Below are positions 21,586-32,543 of a DNA stretch of 33,533 nucleotides, in pieces. The stretch's first letter is position 1; each line of letters opens with the position of its first letter. The notes beneath the pieces were generated by a model, which ran no database searches, was not told the origin of the DNA, and was given only the letters and a program-made list of their open reading frames with translations. Both the position numbers and the translations under genes were made by a program. Source of the stretch: CAYMTN01 sp964393335 (GTDB taxonomy: Bacteria; Chloroflexota; Anaerolineae; Aggregatilineales; Aggregatilineaceae); assembly GCA_964393335.1 (NCBI GenBank), contig CAYMTN010000034.1:1-33533 (forward strand), written 5' to 3'.

Positions 21586-24500
21586 CTACGGCATAATGTG
21601 CATCCCCGCGTCAACGACGATACCCCCTCCGACCACCGGCGTGATTACATCGGACAGGCCGGTCGCCGGATAGATATCGCTGTCAAGCAGCGGATCGCTG
21701 CCCTGGCCGAGCGGGCTGAAAACGTAACCGGGCGGCAGTACCACCTGTACCCTGATGCTGGGGAGATCGGGCCGGACATAGATCCAGTAGGTCCCAAATC
21801 CATCCGTCGTATCCGCCGGGGCGCTGCCGCCTTCCAGCCAGACTTCAACACCTGACAGCCCAGACTCGCCGGGGCTTTGAATGCCATCCCCGTTCAGATC
21901 GTCCCACACGAGGCCGTAAACGGCAAACGCCGGGATCACGCCGCCGGAGATAGTCACTATATCATTCGACTGCACGGTAAAGTTGGCCGTGCGCCCGGTT
22001 ATGCCGTCCGGTGATACCGTCGCGATGTCGCTGTCGCCGCCGATGACAAAGAAGTAATCCACGCAGTACGAATAGGTGACGTAATAATCACCCGGCGGCA
22101 CGAATTCCATGAATCCTTGCAGATCAGAGTGAATCAGGGCATCAGCGCTGGTATACAAATCGACGCTACACGACTCAGGCCCTACGAACGGCTCGCCGGG
22201 GTCGTGGAACGTGTTCAGATTCTGGTCTTCCCAGGCATCGGTGACGTCGATCTCCGCTTCGCGCCATACCCCGGCGTCGATGGTGTCAATCGTCTCGCCG
22301 GGGGCCAGCGTGAAGCTGGCGACCAGCCCGCTGCTGTCAGGATCGCTGTCGAGCGCGTCGTCTCCAGCATTTTGCGGGCTGAAATAGAACGGTCCCCCGG
22401 CCACGCTGCCGATATCGAAGATCAGGTAATAATCCCCTGGCGGCACGCTGCCAAAACTGTACAGGCCGTTCGAACTGGTTGGCAGATGGGCAAATGCCGG
22501 TGGCCCTGCCACCGCATCGTACAGCCGGACACTCATGCCATCGATACCGGACGTTTCGCCGGGGTTTCGAATGCCGTCGGCGTTGAGGTCCTGCCACACC
22601 CGCCCACTGATCGTGCCGGGCAGCGGGTACAGCCCTGCGCCCACTACCAGGCTGTCGCCGGACACGAGTGTGAAGTCGTAGCGACCGCTCGCGTTGACCA
22701 CGCTGTCAGGCCCGGCGGTGAACGCGTACCCGGATGGCAGCGAGTAGATCACGTAGTAGCTGCCGGTCAGGTCGGTGAGCGTGAAGCCCGCTGTATCGCC
22801 ATACACGACGCTGTTATTGCTGCTGCGATACACGGTGATCGTATATGCGCCCGTGTACGCCATTTCGCCAGGCTTCGACCACATGCCGTCACCGTTACTG
22901 TCAAGCCACAGGTCGTTGAACTGCACGGAAGTTGACAGCCACCAGCCTGCGTCCCAGAAGCCGCTCAACGCGCCGGACTGAACCGTAAAGTCATCCGTCT
23001 GCCACGTCACCGGGTCCGGGTCGCTGTCCAGGCCCTCGTCAGTGCCTTGATTCGCCGGACTCAGCCGCAGGTCAGGCACCGCAGGCACCGGCCAGTTGAA
23101 GAGGACGTGGTACGTGTCCGGCAGCACCCCGGCAAAGAAGTAATTTCCGCCGTTGTCCGGGTAGGTTGAGGCAACCACGCCCACGCCGACCCGGTACAGG
23201 TCAATCGAGTAGGCACCGCCAAAGCCCGGATCGAGACCCGGTTCGGCGAGGTCCTGAATGCCGTCGCCGTTCTCGTCCAGCCACACCCTGCCGGTGATCG
23301 ATGCCTGGAGCCACAGCCCGGCGTCGATGTCCGTGCGCGTTTCACCCGCTGCCAGCGAGAAGACAGCCGTCCAGCCGTCGCTGTCGGGGTCGCTGTCGAG
23401 CGCCGGACCGGCTTGCCCCTGCGGGCTGAATATTTCAAGCCCTGGCGGGCTGAATGCGATCAAGTAGTCGCCGTAGGACAGCCCGATCAGGCTGTAATCG
23501 CCGTTACCATCTGTGGTGGTGCTGTCGACCGGGGCGAGCAGCGCGTCGTAGATCGTCACGCCGACGCCGCCATAACCCGGCTCGCCGGGGTCCTGCACAC
23601 CGTCCGCGTTCAGGTCGTGCCACGCGCGGCCAGCCACCGCCGCAGGCAGCGGGTATTCACCGGCCTGTATCGTGGGACTGCCGCTTGAAAGCAGCGTGAA
23701 GTCGTAGCGGCCGGTGGCGTCGACGTCGCTGTCCGGCCCGACCGGGCTGAACGCGTAGCCGGGCAAGAGGTCGTAGATCACGTAGTAGTCGCCCGGCACG
23801 ACATTGATGACACCCATCACGTCGCTAAAGGTGCTGAGCGGCGTGCCATCCGCCGCATACCACGTGACATTGAGCGTCCCTGGGCTGAAGGTGTTTTCGC
23901 CGCTCTCCTGTGTGCCGTTGTTGTTCAGGTCTTCCCAGGCATAGTCGAACATGATCAAGCCGCGCCACCAGAACCCGGCGTCGACCGAGACGTTGTTCTC
24001 ACCGGAGACCAGCACGTACGGCCCGGCCAGCAAGGATACCGGGTCGCTGTCGATGGTATCGTCCGCGCCCACGTTGGGCGCGCTGGAGCCCAGATCGCCT
24101 AACGCAGGCCAGTTGAAGTACACCGAGTAGCTGCCGGGAACCAGGCTGCTGAAACTGTAGTTACCCGACGCGTCCGGCACGGTCGTCGCGATGGTCGTGT
24201 CGGTGCTGTCACGCAGCTCGATCTCCCATAGGCCCGGGCTGAAACCGGGATCATCGCCCGGTTCACCGGCGTCTTGCAGGCCGTTGTTATTCAGGTCTTG
24301 CCAGACCGTGCCGCCAATCGCCGCCAGTTGGTACATGCCCGCGTCGACGGTGTCGTCGGTTTCCCCCGAGATGAGGGTGTAGGTCGTCGTCATGCCAGAT
24401 ACTAACTCGTCGGCGTCGCTGTCAAGCGCATCGTCGCCGGCATCGACCCGGCTGTACTCGAAACCGGGCAGCAGCGCGAAGTTCAGATAATAGTCGCCCG

Positions 24501-27500
24501 GTTGCAGGCCGCCGAAACCGTACGCGCCGCCGCCGCTCGTCGTGGTCGTACCGGCTGGGCCGCCGCTGTCGTACAGCGTGACGGTCACGCCGTCCAGACC
24601 CGGCTCGCCAGGGTCTTGCAGGCCGTTGGCGTTGAGGTCGTCCCACACGAAGTCGCCAATCGCGGCGGTGGTGTACTGCCCGGCGTCGAAGCCGGTCGAT
24701 TGGCCGGACTCCAGAGTCACGGCGTCCGTCCAGCCGGAAACCGGATCGGCGTCGCTGTCGAGTCCGGCGATCTTCGGGCTGAGCTGGTACGCGGCCAGCG
24801 CGGCCACGTGGACGCGGTAGATACCGGGCGGCAGCCCGTCGCCGGGCACGCCGGTGTCGGTAAAGCTGTAGCTGCCATCCCCGGCGCTGGTCTGCGATAC
24901 CAGCAGCGCGCCGCCATCGCCCTCAAGCTGGAGCGCTACCCCACCCAATCCCGGCTCGCCAGCGTCGAACTGGCCGTTGGCGTCCAGGTCGTGCCAGATC
25001 GTGCCGCTGACCGTCACCGGTTGGAATGCCCCGGCGTCCCGCACTTCCAGCGCGCCGGAGTCAGGGGTAAAGGGCAGTGTGTTACCGCCTGAATCGACGT
25101 CGCTGTCGAACGTATCATCGCCCTGGTCTTGCAGCGTGAACTGGTAACCCGCTGGCTGCACGACCTGGACATGGTATGCCACGCCCGGCAGCAGCCCGCC
25201 GAAGCTATAGCCGCTCGTGTCTGTGGACTGCGATCCGATCACGCTGCCGCCGTCCCACAGGCGCACGGTGACGCCGATCAAGGGCACTTCGCCGCCGCCG
25301 TCCTGCACGCCGTTCCCGTTGAGATCGTGCCAGACGATCCCGGAGATGGTGACACGCGCGAACGCACCTGCATCAAAATCGAAGCCCTGACCGGACTGCG
25401 GCGTGACACTCCCCGTTTCGCCGGTCGTCGTATTCGCGTCGCTGTCGAGATTCGGATCGCCGCCCATGCCCTGCGGGCTGAACTCGTGCCCGCCGGGCAG
25501 CGTGAAGCGCACGTGATAGGCCGCGCCGGGCCACACGGTATCGAACGTATAACCGCCGCTGGCGTCCGTCGTCCACGTGGCGACCACCGATCCGCCGCCG
25601 TCGAGCAAATCGACGGTGACACCGCTCAAGCCGACTTCGACGCCATTCTGAACACCGTCCGCGTTCAGATCGTGCCACGCCATACCACTGATCGTCGCGT
25701 ACTGGAACAGGCCCGCGTCGTAATCGGGCGTCGCGCCGGACAGCGGCGTGAAGCTCTCCGTTTCGCCGGTCGTCGTATTCGCGTCGCTGTCGGTCGCCTC
25801 GCCGCCCACACCCAGCGGGCTGAACACGTACCCGCCCGGCAGCGTGAAACGCACACGGTAGGGTGCGCCGGGCCGCACGCCCGCGAACGTATAACCACCG
25901 CCCGCGTTTGTAGCCTGCGACGCCAGCACCGATCCGCCGCCATCCAGCAGCGCAACCGTGACACCGGCCAACCCGGTTTCAGAACCGCCATCCTGCACGC
26001 CGTCCGCGTCCTGGTCGGTCCACACCGTGCCGCTGACCGTCACGCGCAGGAACAGGCCCTCGTCATAATCGGGCGTCGCGCCGGACAGCGGCGTGAAGCT
26101 CTCCGTTTCGCCGGTNNNNNNNNNNNNNNNNNNNNNNNNNNNNNNNNNNNNNNNNNNNNNNNNNNNNNNNNNNNNNNNNNNNNNNNNNNNNNNNNNNNNN
26201 NNNNNNNNNNNNNNNCGTCATAATCGGGCGTCGCGCCGGACAGCGGCGTGAAGCTCTCCGTTTCGCCGGTCGCGGGATCGGCGTCGCTGTCAAGTGTAGG
26301 GTTAGTGCCGTCGCCCAGCGGGCTGCGCTCGTAACTGCCGAACGCCAGGAACTGCACGTAATACGCGGTGCCCGGCACCTGCCCGCTGAAGATGTAACTG
26401 CCATCCGCGCCGGTGGTTTGCGAGCCGATCAACCCGCCGCTGCCCCACAGGCGCACGGTGACGCCGCTCAGGCCAACTTCCCCGCCGCCATCCTGGATGC
26501 CGTCCGCGTCCAGGTCGTGCCAGACCGTACCGGTCACATCGACCGGCTGGTACATCCCGGCTGAAATGGTGATCGTACCCGCCGAGATGAGCGTGAAATC
26601 GGCGGTACGTCCCGCCGAATCGACGTCGTTATCCGGCCCGGCAGGGCCGAACTCGTACCCGCCCGGCAGGGTATACACGACATAGTACGTGCCGGGGGTC
26701 ACCGTCAGCGGCGCAGCCGGGGCGGACGTGCCGCTCCACACGACCGCGTTGTCGCTGTCATACAGCGTGATCGTGCTGGTGCCTGCCGGCAGAAACGGAT
26801 CACCCGCGTCGCGCGTGCCGTCGGCGTCCATGTCTTCCCAGGGATCGGTGATCGTGACGTGTGCGTTCCAATACCACCCGGCGTCATAGGTCGTGGGGGT
26901 GTCGCCGGACAGCAGCGTAAAGACCGCCGTCTCGCCGCTCGTGGCGTCAAAATCGCTGTCTGCCGCGTCATTGCCGCCCCGCTTCGCCGGGCTGCTGACG
27001 CGGTCCGCTGCCGCAGGCCAGATCACGGCCAGATAGTAGTCGCGGGGCCGGATACCGCCCAGGCTGTACGCGCCGCTCGCATCGACCGCCGTCGAGTCGA
27101 TCAACGCGCCGCCAGCGCCGCGCAGCTCGATAGTCGTCGCACCCGGAATGCCACCCGGTTCCCCGGCGTCCTGAATGCCATCGGCGTTCAAATCCTCCCA
27201 CACGCGGTTGCCGACCGTCGCCGGAACGTACAACCCGGCATCCTGCGTCGGGTCGTGGGTGCCCTGCGGAATGGTGAAAGCTGCCGTGCGGCCCGTGACC
27301 GGGTTGGGATCGCTGTCCAGCGCAGCGTCGCCGCCCAGGTTTTGGGGCGTGAACACGTAGTTTGGCAGCGCCTGGAACTGCACGGCATACGTCCCCGGCG
27401 GCAGCCGGTCGAACAGGTACGCGCCGCCTGCGCCGGACGTCACCGTGCGGAAAAGCGCCCCGCTTTTGTACAACTCGACGGTCACGCCGGAAAGACCCGG

Positions 27501-30500
27501 CTCGCCGCCGGTCTGCGTGCCGCTGCCGTCCTGGTCGTGCCAGACCCGATCACCGATCGTGCTAATCTCGTACGCGCCCACGTCCAGCGTAACAGTCACC
27601 TGGCCTGAGATCAGCGTAAACGCCATCGACTGGCCGCCGCCGTCCACGTCGCTGTCGAGCGTGTCATCGCCGCCCGCGTCCAGCGGGCCATAATCGTACT
27701 GCGCGGGGGCCGTCGCGCGGATGGTATACACGCCGGGCACGATCTGATCCAGCGTGTAACTGCCGTCGGCGGCGCTGACGGTGGAGTTGACCTGCATGGC
27801 CCCGGCGTCATACAGCGCCACCGTCACACCGGCCAATCCCGGCTCGCCCGCGTCTTGAATACCGTTGGCGTTGGCGTCGTTCCACACGCGGTCACCGATC
27901 GTCGCCTTCTGGTACATCCCGGCATCATATCTCAGCGTGAACGTGTGTTCCGGCGCGTTGAAGGTAAGTGTGCGCTGCGTCATCACATCGGGATCGCTGT
28001 CCAGCGCATCATTGCCACCCACCTTCGCCGGGCTGAGGAAATACGTGGACCGGGGCACAAATTTCAGGTAATAGCTGGCGGGCGGGATGCCGACAAACAG
28101 GTAATTGCCGCTGGCGTCGGTCACCTTGCTGGCGACCAACGTATTATCGCTGCGGTAGAGCTGCACGGTCACGCCGGGCAGTCCCACTTCACCACTGTCT
28201 TGAATGCCGTTCGCGTTGAGGTCCAGCCACACCATATCACCCAACACGGGATTCGCCACCGTATCGCAGACGTTGCCGATCCCGTCGAGATCGATGTCCG
28301 CCTGGTCGCTGTTGGGCACAAACTGGCAGTTATCCACCCCATCGGCCACGCCGTCGCCATCGTCGTCGGTATCACAGGCGTCGCCGTCCCCGTCGCCGTC
28401 GGTATCGCGTTGATCGGGGTTGCCGACCAGCGGGCAGTTATCGGCGTTATCCGGCACGCCGTCGCCATCGGTATCCAGGCCCAGGTCACACACATCCCCG
28501 ACTCCGTCGCCATCACTGTCTTGCTGGTCCGGATTGGGCGTGAAGGGGCAGTTATCGACGTTATCCGGCACGCCGTCACCATCACCGTCGGCGTCGGTAT
28601 CGCACGCATCCCCGATGCCATCGCCATCGGTATCGGCCTGATTGGGATTCGGCACGAGTGGGCAGTTATCGCTCAGGTTCGGGATTCCATCCCCGTCTAC
28701 ATCATTGTTTTCGGGATCACACGCATCCCCGATGCCGTCCCTATCCGAATCAGCCTGGTACGGGTTGGGCACCAGTGGGCAGTTATCGGCGTCGTCAGGG
28801 ATGCCGTCGCCGTCCGAATCCTGGAAGGCTTCGCACACGTCCCCGACCCCGTCTCCATCCGAGTCTCTTTGATCGGGGTTATAGGTCGAGGGGCAGTTAT
28901 CGGTGGAGTTGGGGATACCGTCGCCATCAATGTCATTATCGTCGAACAGGTCACACGCGTCCCCGATGCCGTCATGATCCTGGTCTTCCTGGAAGGGGTT
29001 AAACGTGACCGGGCAGTTGTCGTCGTCGTTGAGGACGCCGTCGCCATCCATGTCTTCCGAGGCCGGGTCAATCGGGGTGACCGCAAAATCTTCACCATCG
29101 GTCACGGCTACCGCCAGTTGATCCTGGTTGGTGTTGCCTGCCGAGTCTTCAATTTGCAGCACAATTTCATAGGCACCGGCAGGCGCGCGCCGCCAGATCA
29201 GATAGAGCGGGTCTTCGTTAAAAATAAGCTGTTTGTTGGCCGGAGTCGGGACCAGCACATTACCAGGCCCCAGCGCGAGCCAATACGGGTGGAAAATATC
29301 ACCCGGCCTGACTTTCAACTCGTAGGGCATAACCGTGCCGACCGTGCGCCGGAAGCCCCATACGCTAGTCGCCAGCCCGGTTTCGAGATCAAAAACGACC
29401 TGCGCCGTCACGGCTTCACCATCGGCAAAATAGACCTTGCCGTTGACAATGCCCACCTGCGGGTCGCGGCGGCTGCGAATGACCAGCACCGGCAGTTCGG
29501 TCGTGCCATCGGTCAGCCAGGGCACCTGGCCGGACCACGTCACCGTTTGCTGCCCGCTGAGCGTCGTCGCCAGCCGCGCGTAATCGATGATGATCTTCTG
29601 CCCGTTGCCGATATCCAGCGTCACGACGAAACGCGCCTGAACCACCGTGCTGCGCCCAAACCCCAACTCGATCAGCGCCTCCGACGCGCCGGATGACACG
29701 CCCTCGACCGCGCCTTCCAGCGCCGCGAGATTGGCCTGGGCGCTGGCCGTGTCATAAAACGTGCTCAAAAACGACTGCCATAAGCTCAGGCCGGTCGGTG
29801 CTTCCGAGACATAACGCTGGTCACGGTCACCCTGCCGGTACAAAATGCCATTACGCGGGAAAAAGATCGAGACACCGCCCTGCGTTTCATCTTGCGTATC
29901 ACCGTGCCCCCGGTAATAGAGCATCATGTCCGTTCCGGCTTTGTAGACCTCGTTGGCAGCGTTGCCCAGGGTCGTATCGCCAGCAGACGTCGCCAGCAGG
30001 TGCATAAACCCGATCATGTCGGCGGCGGCCCAAAAATCGACAAACTGGGGGTCGTCAAACGCGCCGAATTCGGGCGTTTCGCTGCGCGCGACACTGATCG
30101 CTTGCAGCGCCGTATCGGGATCGTTGAGCACGACGTCATACACGCTCTGGAACGTATCCATCACATGCCCGGTCCGGCTCAAATCCACCAGCCCCAAATT
30201 AAAGATCTCGTAGTTGGTGACGATCTCGGTATAAAAGGCCATAAAACTATCGACGACGGCGCGGCCCAACGTGGCCCCGTCCATCGTGGGATCGCCGGTC
30301 AGGGCGTCCAGTGTGCCGAGATAATCCCACCCGTTGCCGGGAATCAGTTCCGCGCTGGCGACGGCGTATTTGCCATACGGCGCAATCGTCCGGTAGACCT
30401 CAAACGCACCCATCAGGCACGCGTCGAAGCCGATCAGGTCAAGCTGATCGACCCCGGTCTGGTCGGTGATGGCTTGCAGCGCCTCGTTTAGCTCTGGCAG

Positions 30501-31121
30501 GGTCAGGTCGTCATATTCGGCAGAATCATCGGTCGCCACGCCCAACCACGATCCACCGTGATCCCAGATCACCAGCGCGTAATGCTCCGCCGGATAGGTC
30601 GCCATGCTCCAGGTCACAAAATCAACAAGACTGGCCGGATCACCGGTGTTGATTTCACCGATCTCATCGACCATTTCCGATCCGATCAGGTTGAGATTGG
30701 TGTCCCGCGTGACAAAAAAGCGCCGCGCGTCGGTCCAGTCGCCGTTGGAACGGTCGTAGGTAAGGGCGCGATCGAGTTGGGCCACCACGTTGACGCCGGT
30801 TGTGCTGCCAACAAACTCCATTTCGTTCAGATCGGCCAGCGCGAAACTTTCCAGGTCGTTATCCGCCGCGAGGTACACCATAAACGTCCACGCCGCGACC
30901 GACTGCCGCGCCTGATCGCTGGTCGTCGGCGTGCCGTTGACGTGCTGGCCCCGCTCGACCAGCGACGCCGCATACGCGGCCAGGTCCCCGGCGCGCACAC
31001 GCGCCGCGCCATCCTCACGTGACGCCATCGACGACGACGCCGACAGCGGTTTGACCAGCAGTAGAATCCCGATCACCAGGGTAATAATGACACACAAGCT
31101 GACGTTGCGAGTGACTTTCAT
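21586..31121 (-). CDS. Giant secreted clostripain-like peptidase with thrombospondin-3 repeats and SdrD-type B domains
   Basis: Treated as one gene across the assembly gap at 26116-26215. The frame breaks at the gap only because of its arbitrary length: removing the 100 N and one copy of the duplicated 55 bases restores a single frame of about 3,126 residues. Order from the N-terminus: signal peptide (MKVTRNVSLCVIITLVIGILLLV); C11 clostripain-like cysteine peptidase with H188 in WDHGGSW and C235 in FDACLMG; a beta-rich linker; seven thrombospondin type-3 repeats; then about 19 SdrD/Cna-B-type domains starting with motifs like GDxVWxDLNANGIQDxGE. No sortase motif, PEP-CTERM or C-terminal helix is visible; it ends VVDAGMHIMP. 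The ATG at 31119-31121 is chosen for its GAGG site (31130-31133) and the signal peptide. Probable role: calcium-stiffened surface or secreted stalk carrying a peptidase head. Function is inferred. Confidence 0.85.
21590..28250 (-). repeat. Array of about 19 SdrD/Cna-B-type domains
   Basis: Six domains lie before the gap and thirteen after it. Fifteen carry the canonical entry (G-x-V-W-x-D-L-N-A-D-G-x-Q-D-x-G-E) and the SPxxxGxDxxLDSDxDxxTGxTxxFTLxSGE exit. Four are variants starting with an ITDxWEDxNxNG-like motif and ending GPDSDVDxxGRxDFTL, near 26808-26857, 23915-23960, 22880-22925 and 22200-22255. Each aspartate-rich entry loop resembles a calcium site. Confidence 0.9.
26061..26270. other. 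Assembly gap (100 N, 26116-26215) flanked by identical 55-base sequences
   Basis: Bases 26061-26115 and 26216-26270 are identical and abut the N run exactly on each side. A third copy near 25727-25780 differs by one base. The 55-base unit encodes TGETESFTPLSGATPDYD, the end of a B domain. The N count is a placeholder, so the number of B domains here is not known. Confidence 0.95.
28258..29054 (-). repeat. Seven thrombospondin type-3 calcium-binding repeats
   Basis: Seven units carry the DNCP (once DNCQ) signature with DxDGDGIPDxxD aspartate-rich loops and paired cysteines, such as DGIGDACD. In known proteins this pattern wraps many calcium ions into a rigid wire. The DNA units are spaced about 100 bases apart and are similar but not identical. 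Confidence 0.93.
29750..30900 (-). other. C11 clostripain-like peptidase domain
   Basis: Caspase-like fold cysteine peptidase head of the giant protein. Family signatures are AWTFMVYLAADNDLE at its start, the catalytic His in YALVIWDHGGSWLG, the catalytic Cys in DLIGFDACLMGAFEVY, and GWDYLGTLDAL. Members are usually activated by calcium and cut after arginine or lysine; which applies here is unknown. Boundaries are approximate. Confidence 0.88.
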
Positions 31122-31220
31122 ACGTGGTGCCTCGTTTAATTCGTCTGTGTGCGATGGACGAATCCGGTCCACACACGATCAATCAAGAATAACTGTTGGT
31201 ATGTAACATCCAGGCAAGCA

Positions 31221-31374
31221 GTGACCCATAAGCCGGGCAACTGCGGAAAAACCGCGTAAGTGTCCTGGCTTGTTTTTGTCGCTCAACCAGCGCGGACGCT
31301 GACGGCTCTCTCTTTTTTGGTCTGCACTAGCAGTGATTTTTGGTCTTTCCGGCGGCGGCTCACGCCGGGTTTTG
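31221..31374. promoter_or_regulatory. Structured leader upstream of the giant gene
   Basis: Three hairpins in 150 bases. First, AAGCC (31230-31234) pairs with GGCTT (31267-31271) around an inner GCGG-AAAAA-CCGC hairpin, with an alternative pairing between GCAGT (about 31219) and ACTGC (31240-31244). Second, CAGCG and CGCTG (31289-31302) are followed on the plus strand by T6 at 31313-31318. Third, CCGGCG (31349-31354) pairs with CGCCGG (31363-31368), followed by TTTT. Read on the minus strand they lie in the predicted 5-prime leader of the giant gene. I could not match a known riboswitch. Confidence 0.4.
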
Positions 31375-31381
31375 TTCGTTA

Positions 31382-31410
31382 TTGACAAGCCTGGATGATG
31401 TAAGTATAAA
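31382..31410 (+). promoter_or_regulatory. Near-consensus promoter for the GAF-domain gene
   Basis: Perfect TTGACA (31382-31387), a 17-base spacer and TATAAA (31405-31410). This gives a leader of roughly 220 bases before the ATG at 31638. It overlaps a minus-strand promoter that uses the same A/T box. Confidence 0.65.
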
Positions 31411-31431
31411 CCACAGTGTATACGTTGGGAA
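31403..31431 (-). promoter_or_regulatory. Candidate divergent promoter for the giant gene
   Basis: On the minus strand TTCCCA (31431-31426), a 17-base spacer and TATACT (31408-31403). Its -10 shares four bases with the plus-strand TATAAA at 31405-31410, so the two promoters cannot be fully occupied at once. The leader to the giant gene would be about 275 bases. Confidence 0.45.
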
Positions 31432-31637
31432 GCGGACAGGGACGGGCCAACGTTCGAATTCGGTTCTTTTTCACATCACTACTGGCTACTCGCCGCGTAA
31501 AATCTGATAGGATATTGTAGAGGCGGAATACCTCGCGTTATTATCTGTAAAATCCGTCGCAGTTGCGCCCGGTGTTCCCCCTGCTGTAAAACATGGGTAC
31601 GGTCGCGCCAGTCAATCAAGCACTTGGAGAGTATCGT
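31411..31637 (+). other. Long 5-prime leader of the GAF gene
   Basis: About 225 bases between the predicted promoter and the GAF start codon. No gene or strong hairpin with a T tract was seen. An upstream in-frame ATG at 31593 has no ribosome binding site. Confidence 0.35.
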
Positions 31638-32531
31638 ATGGCTGAACAGTCAGCAGATAAGAGTGTCCTCGAATTCTCGGAGAGCCTGGACGAGCTGCAA
31701 GGCGTCACAGACAATCTGGGCACTGTGCTGGGGCGTACGCTCCAGGCGCTTTCGAAACATGGCGTTCAGCTTTCCGTCGACCTGGAAGGCATGGTGCGCG
31801 GCGTGCAGCAAGATTTGAGCACCGTCAAAAAGAGAAGCCGCCGGGTAGTCGAACAACTGGACCAGCAAAAAGAACTGGTGCGCACCGTTGCCCTGATCAC
31901 GTCGTCGCTGGAACTGGACCAGGTGCTGGCCGAAGTGATGGATACCGTCATTCACCTGACCGGGGCCGAACGCGCGTACCTGATGCTGCACAGCAAAGAC
32001 AGCGACGATCTCTCGATCCGTGCAGCGCGCAATTGGGACCGTGAGACGATCTCCGAAGACGACGCCTTCTTCAGCCGCAGCATCGTAAACGCCACACTCG
32101 AACACATGGAGCCGATCGTCTCGACCAACGCCCAGGGCGATGAGCGGTTCCAGGAGATGAAAAGCGTGGTGCAGCACGGCCTGCGCTCGATCCTATGCAT
32201 TCCGCTCAGCCTGCACGGGCGCGTGGTAGGCGTGTTGTATGCCGATAATCGCATCGAACAGGGCATCTTCAGCACGGACGACATCCCGCTGCTGACGGCG
32301 TTCGGCACGCAGGCCGCCATCGCCATCGAAAACGCGCGCCTGTTCGAACAGGTCAAAGACGATCTGCGCGAAGCGCAGCGCGAATTGCAGCACTTGAAGA
32401 TTCAAATCGACCGGCAGAAAGTGAACGAGCAAGTCAGCGAGATCACCGACAGCGAATACTTCGAACGGTTATCTGAGGCGGCGCGTGCCATTCGCCAGAC
32501 ACGCCAGACCCCACCCGAAGACGACGAGTAA
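31638..32531 (+). CDS. GAF-domain sensory/regulatory protein
   Basis: A 297-aa soluble protein. An N-terminal helical part (about 1-83) with a basic coiled-coil stretch (VKKRSRRVVEQLDQQKELVR) leads into a GAF domain (about 84-235). Typical GAF segments are seen: ITSSLELDQVLAEVMDTVIHLTGAERAYLML, LRSILCIPLSLHGRVVGVLYADN and FSTDDIPLLTAFGTQAAIAIENARLFEQV. A second coiled coil (about 235-262) and an acidic tail follow. There is no kinase, cyclase or DNA-binding output domain, so it may act through a partner. GAF domains bind small molecules such as cyclic nucleotides or tetrapyrroles; the ligand is not visible here. The ATG at 31638 has GGAGA (31626-31630) 7 bases upstream. Confidence 0.87.
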   Translation: MAEQSADKSVLEFSESLDELQGVTDNLGTVLGRTLQALSKHGVQLSVDLEGMVRGVQQDLSTVKKRSRRVVEQLDQQKELVRTVALITSSLELDQVLAEVMDTVIHLTGAERAYLMLHSKDSDDLSIRAARNWDRETISEDDAFFSRSIVNATLEHMEPIVSTNAQGDERFQEMKSVVQHGLRSILCIPLSLHGRVVGVLYADNRIEQGIFSTDDIPLLTAFGTQAAIAIENARLFEQVKDDLREAQRELQHLKIQIDRQKVNEQVSEITDSEYFERLSEAARAIRQTRQTPPEDDE

Positions 32532-32543
32532 CCCCGGATCAAC

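Noticed and set aside
21586..26043. A separate 1485-residue protein starting with GTG at 26043
   Set aside because: The frame continues upstream of 26043 to the gap with the expected end of a B domain, there is no ribosome binding site, and collapsing the duplicated 55 bases joins it to the upstream reading frame.
28258..29054. Regularly spaced similar units resembling a CRISPR array
   Set aside because: Units are about 100 bases long, imperfect, contiguous and encode the TSP3 protein repeats in frame. There are no cas genes.
27855..29696. A 613-codon plus-strand frame with periodic valine/isoleucine-rich repeats
   Set aside because: Its periodicity comes from the TSP3 and B-domain repeats on the opposite strand. 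There is no signal, domain or ribosome binding site.
31221..31280. Possible cyclic-di-GMP riboswitch (GGGCAA and nested stems)
   Set aside because: Only short fragments resemble the consensus. The conserved GACGCAAAGCC and GGUAGC-type segments are missing or in the wrong order on both strands.
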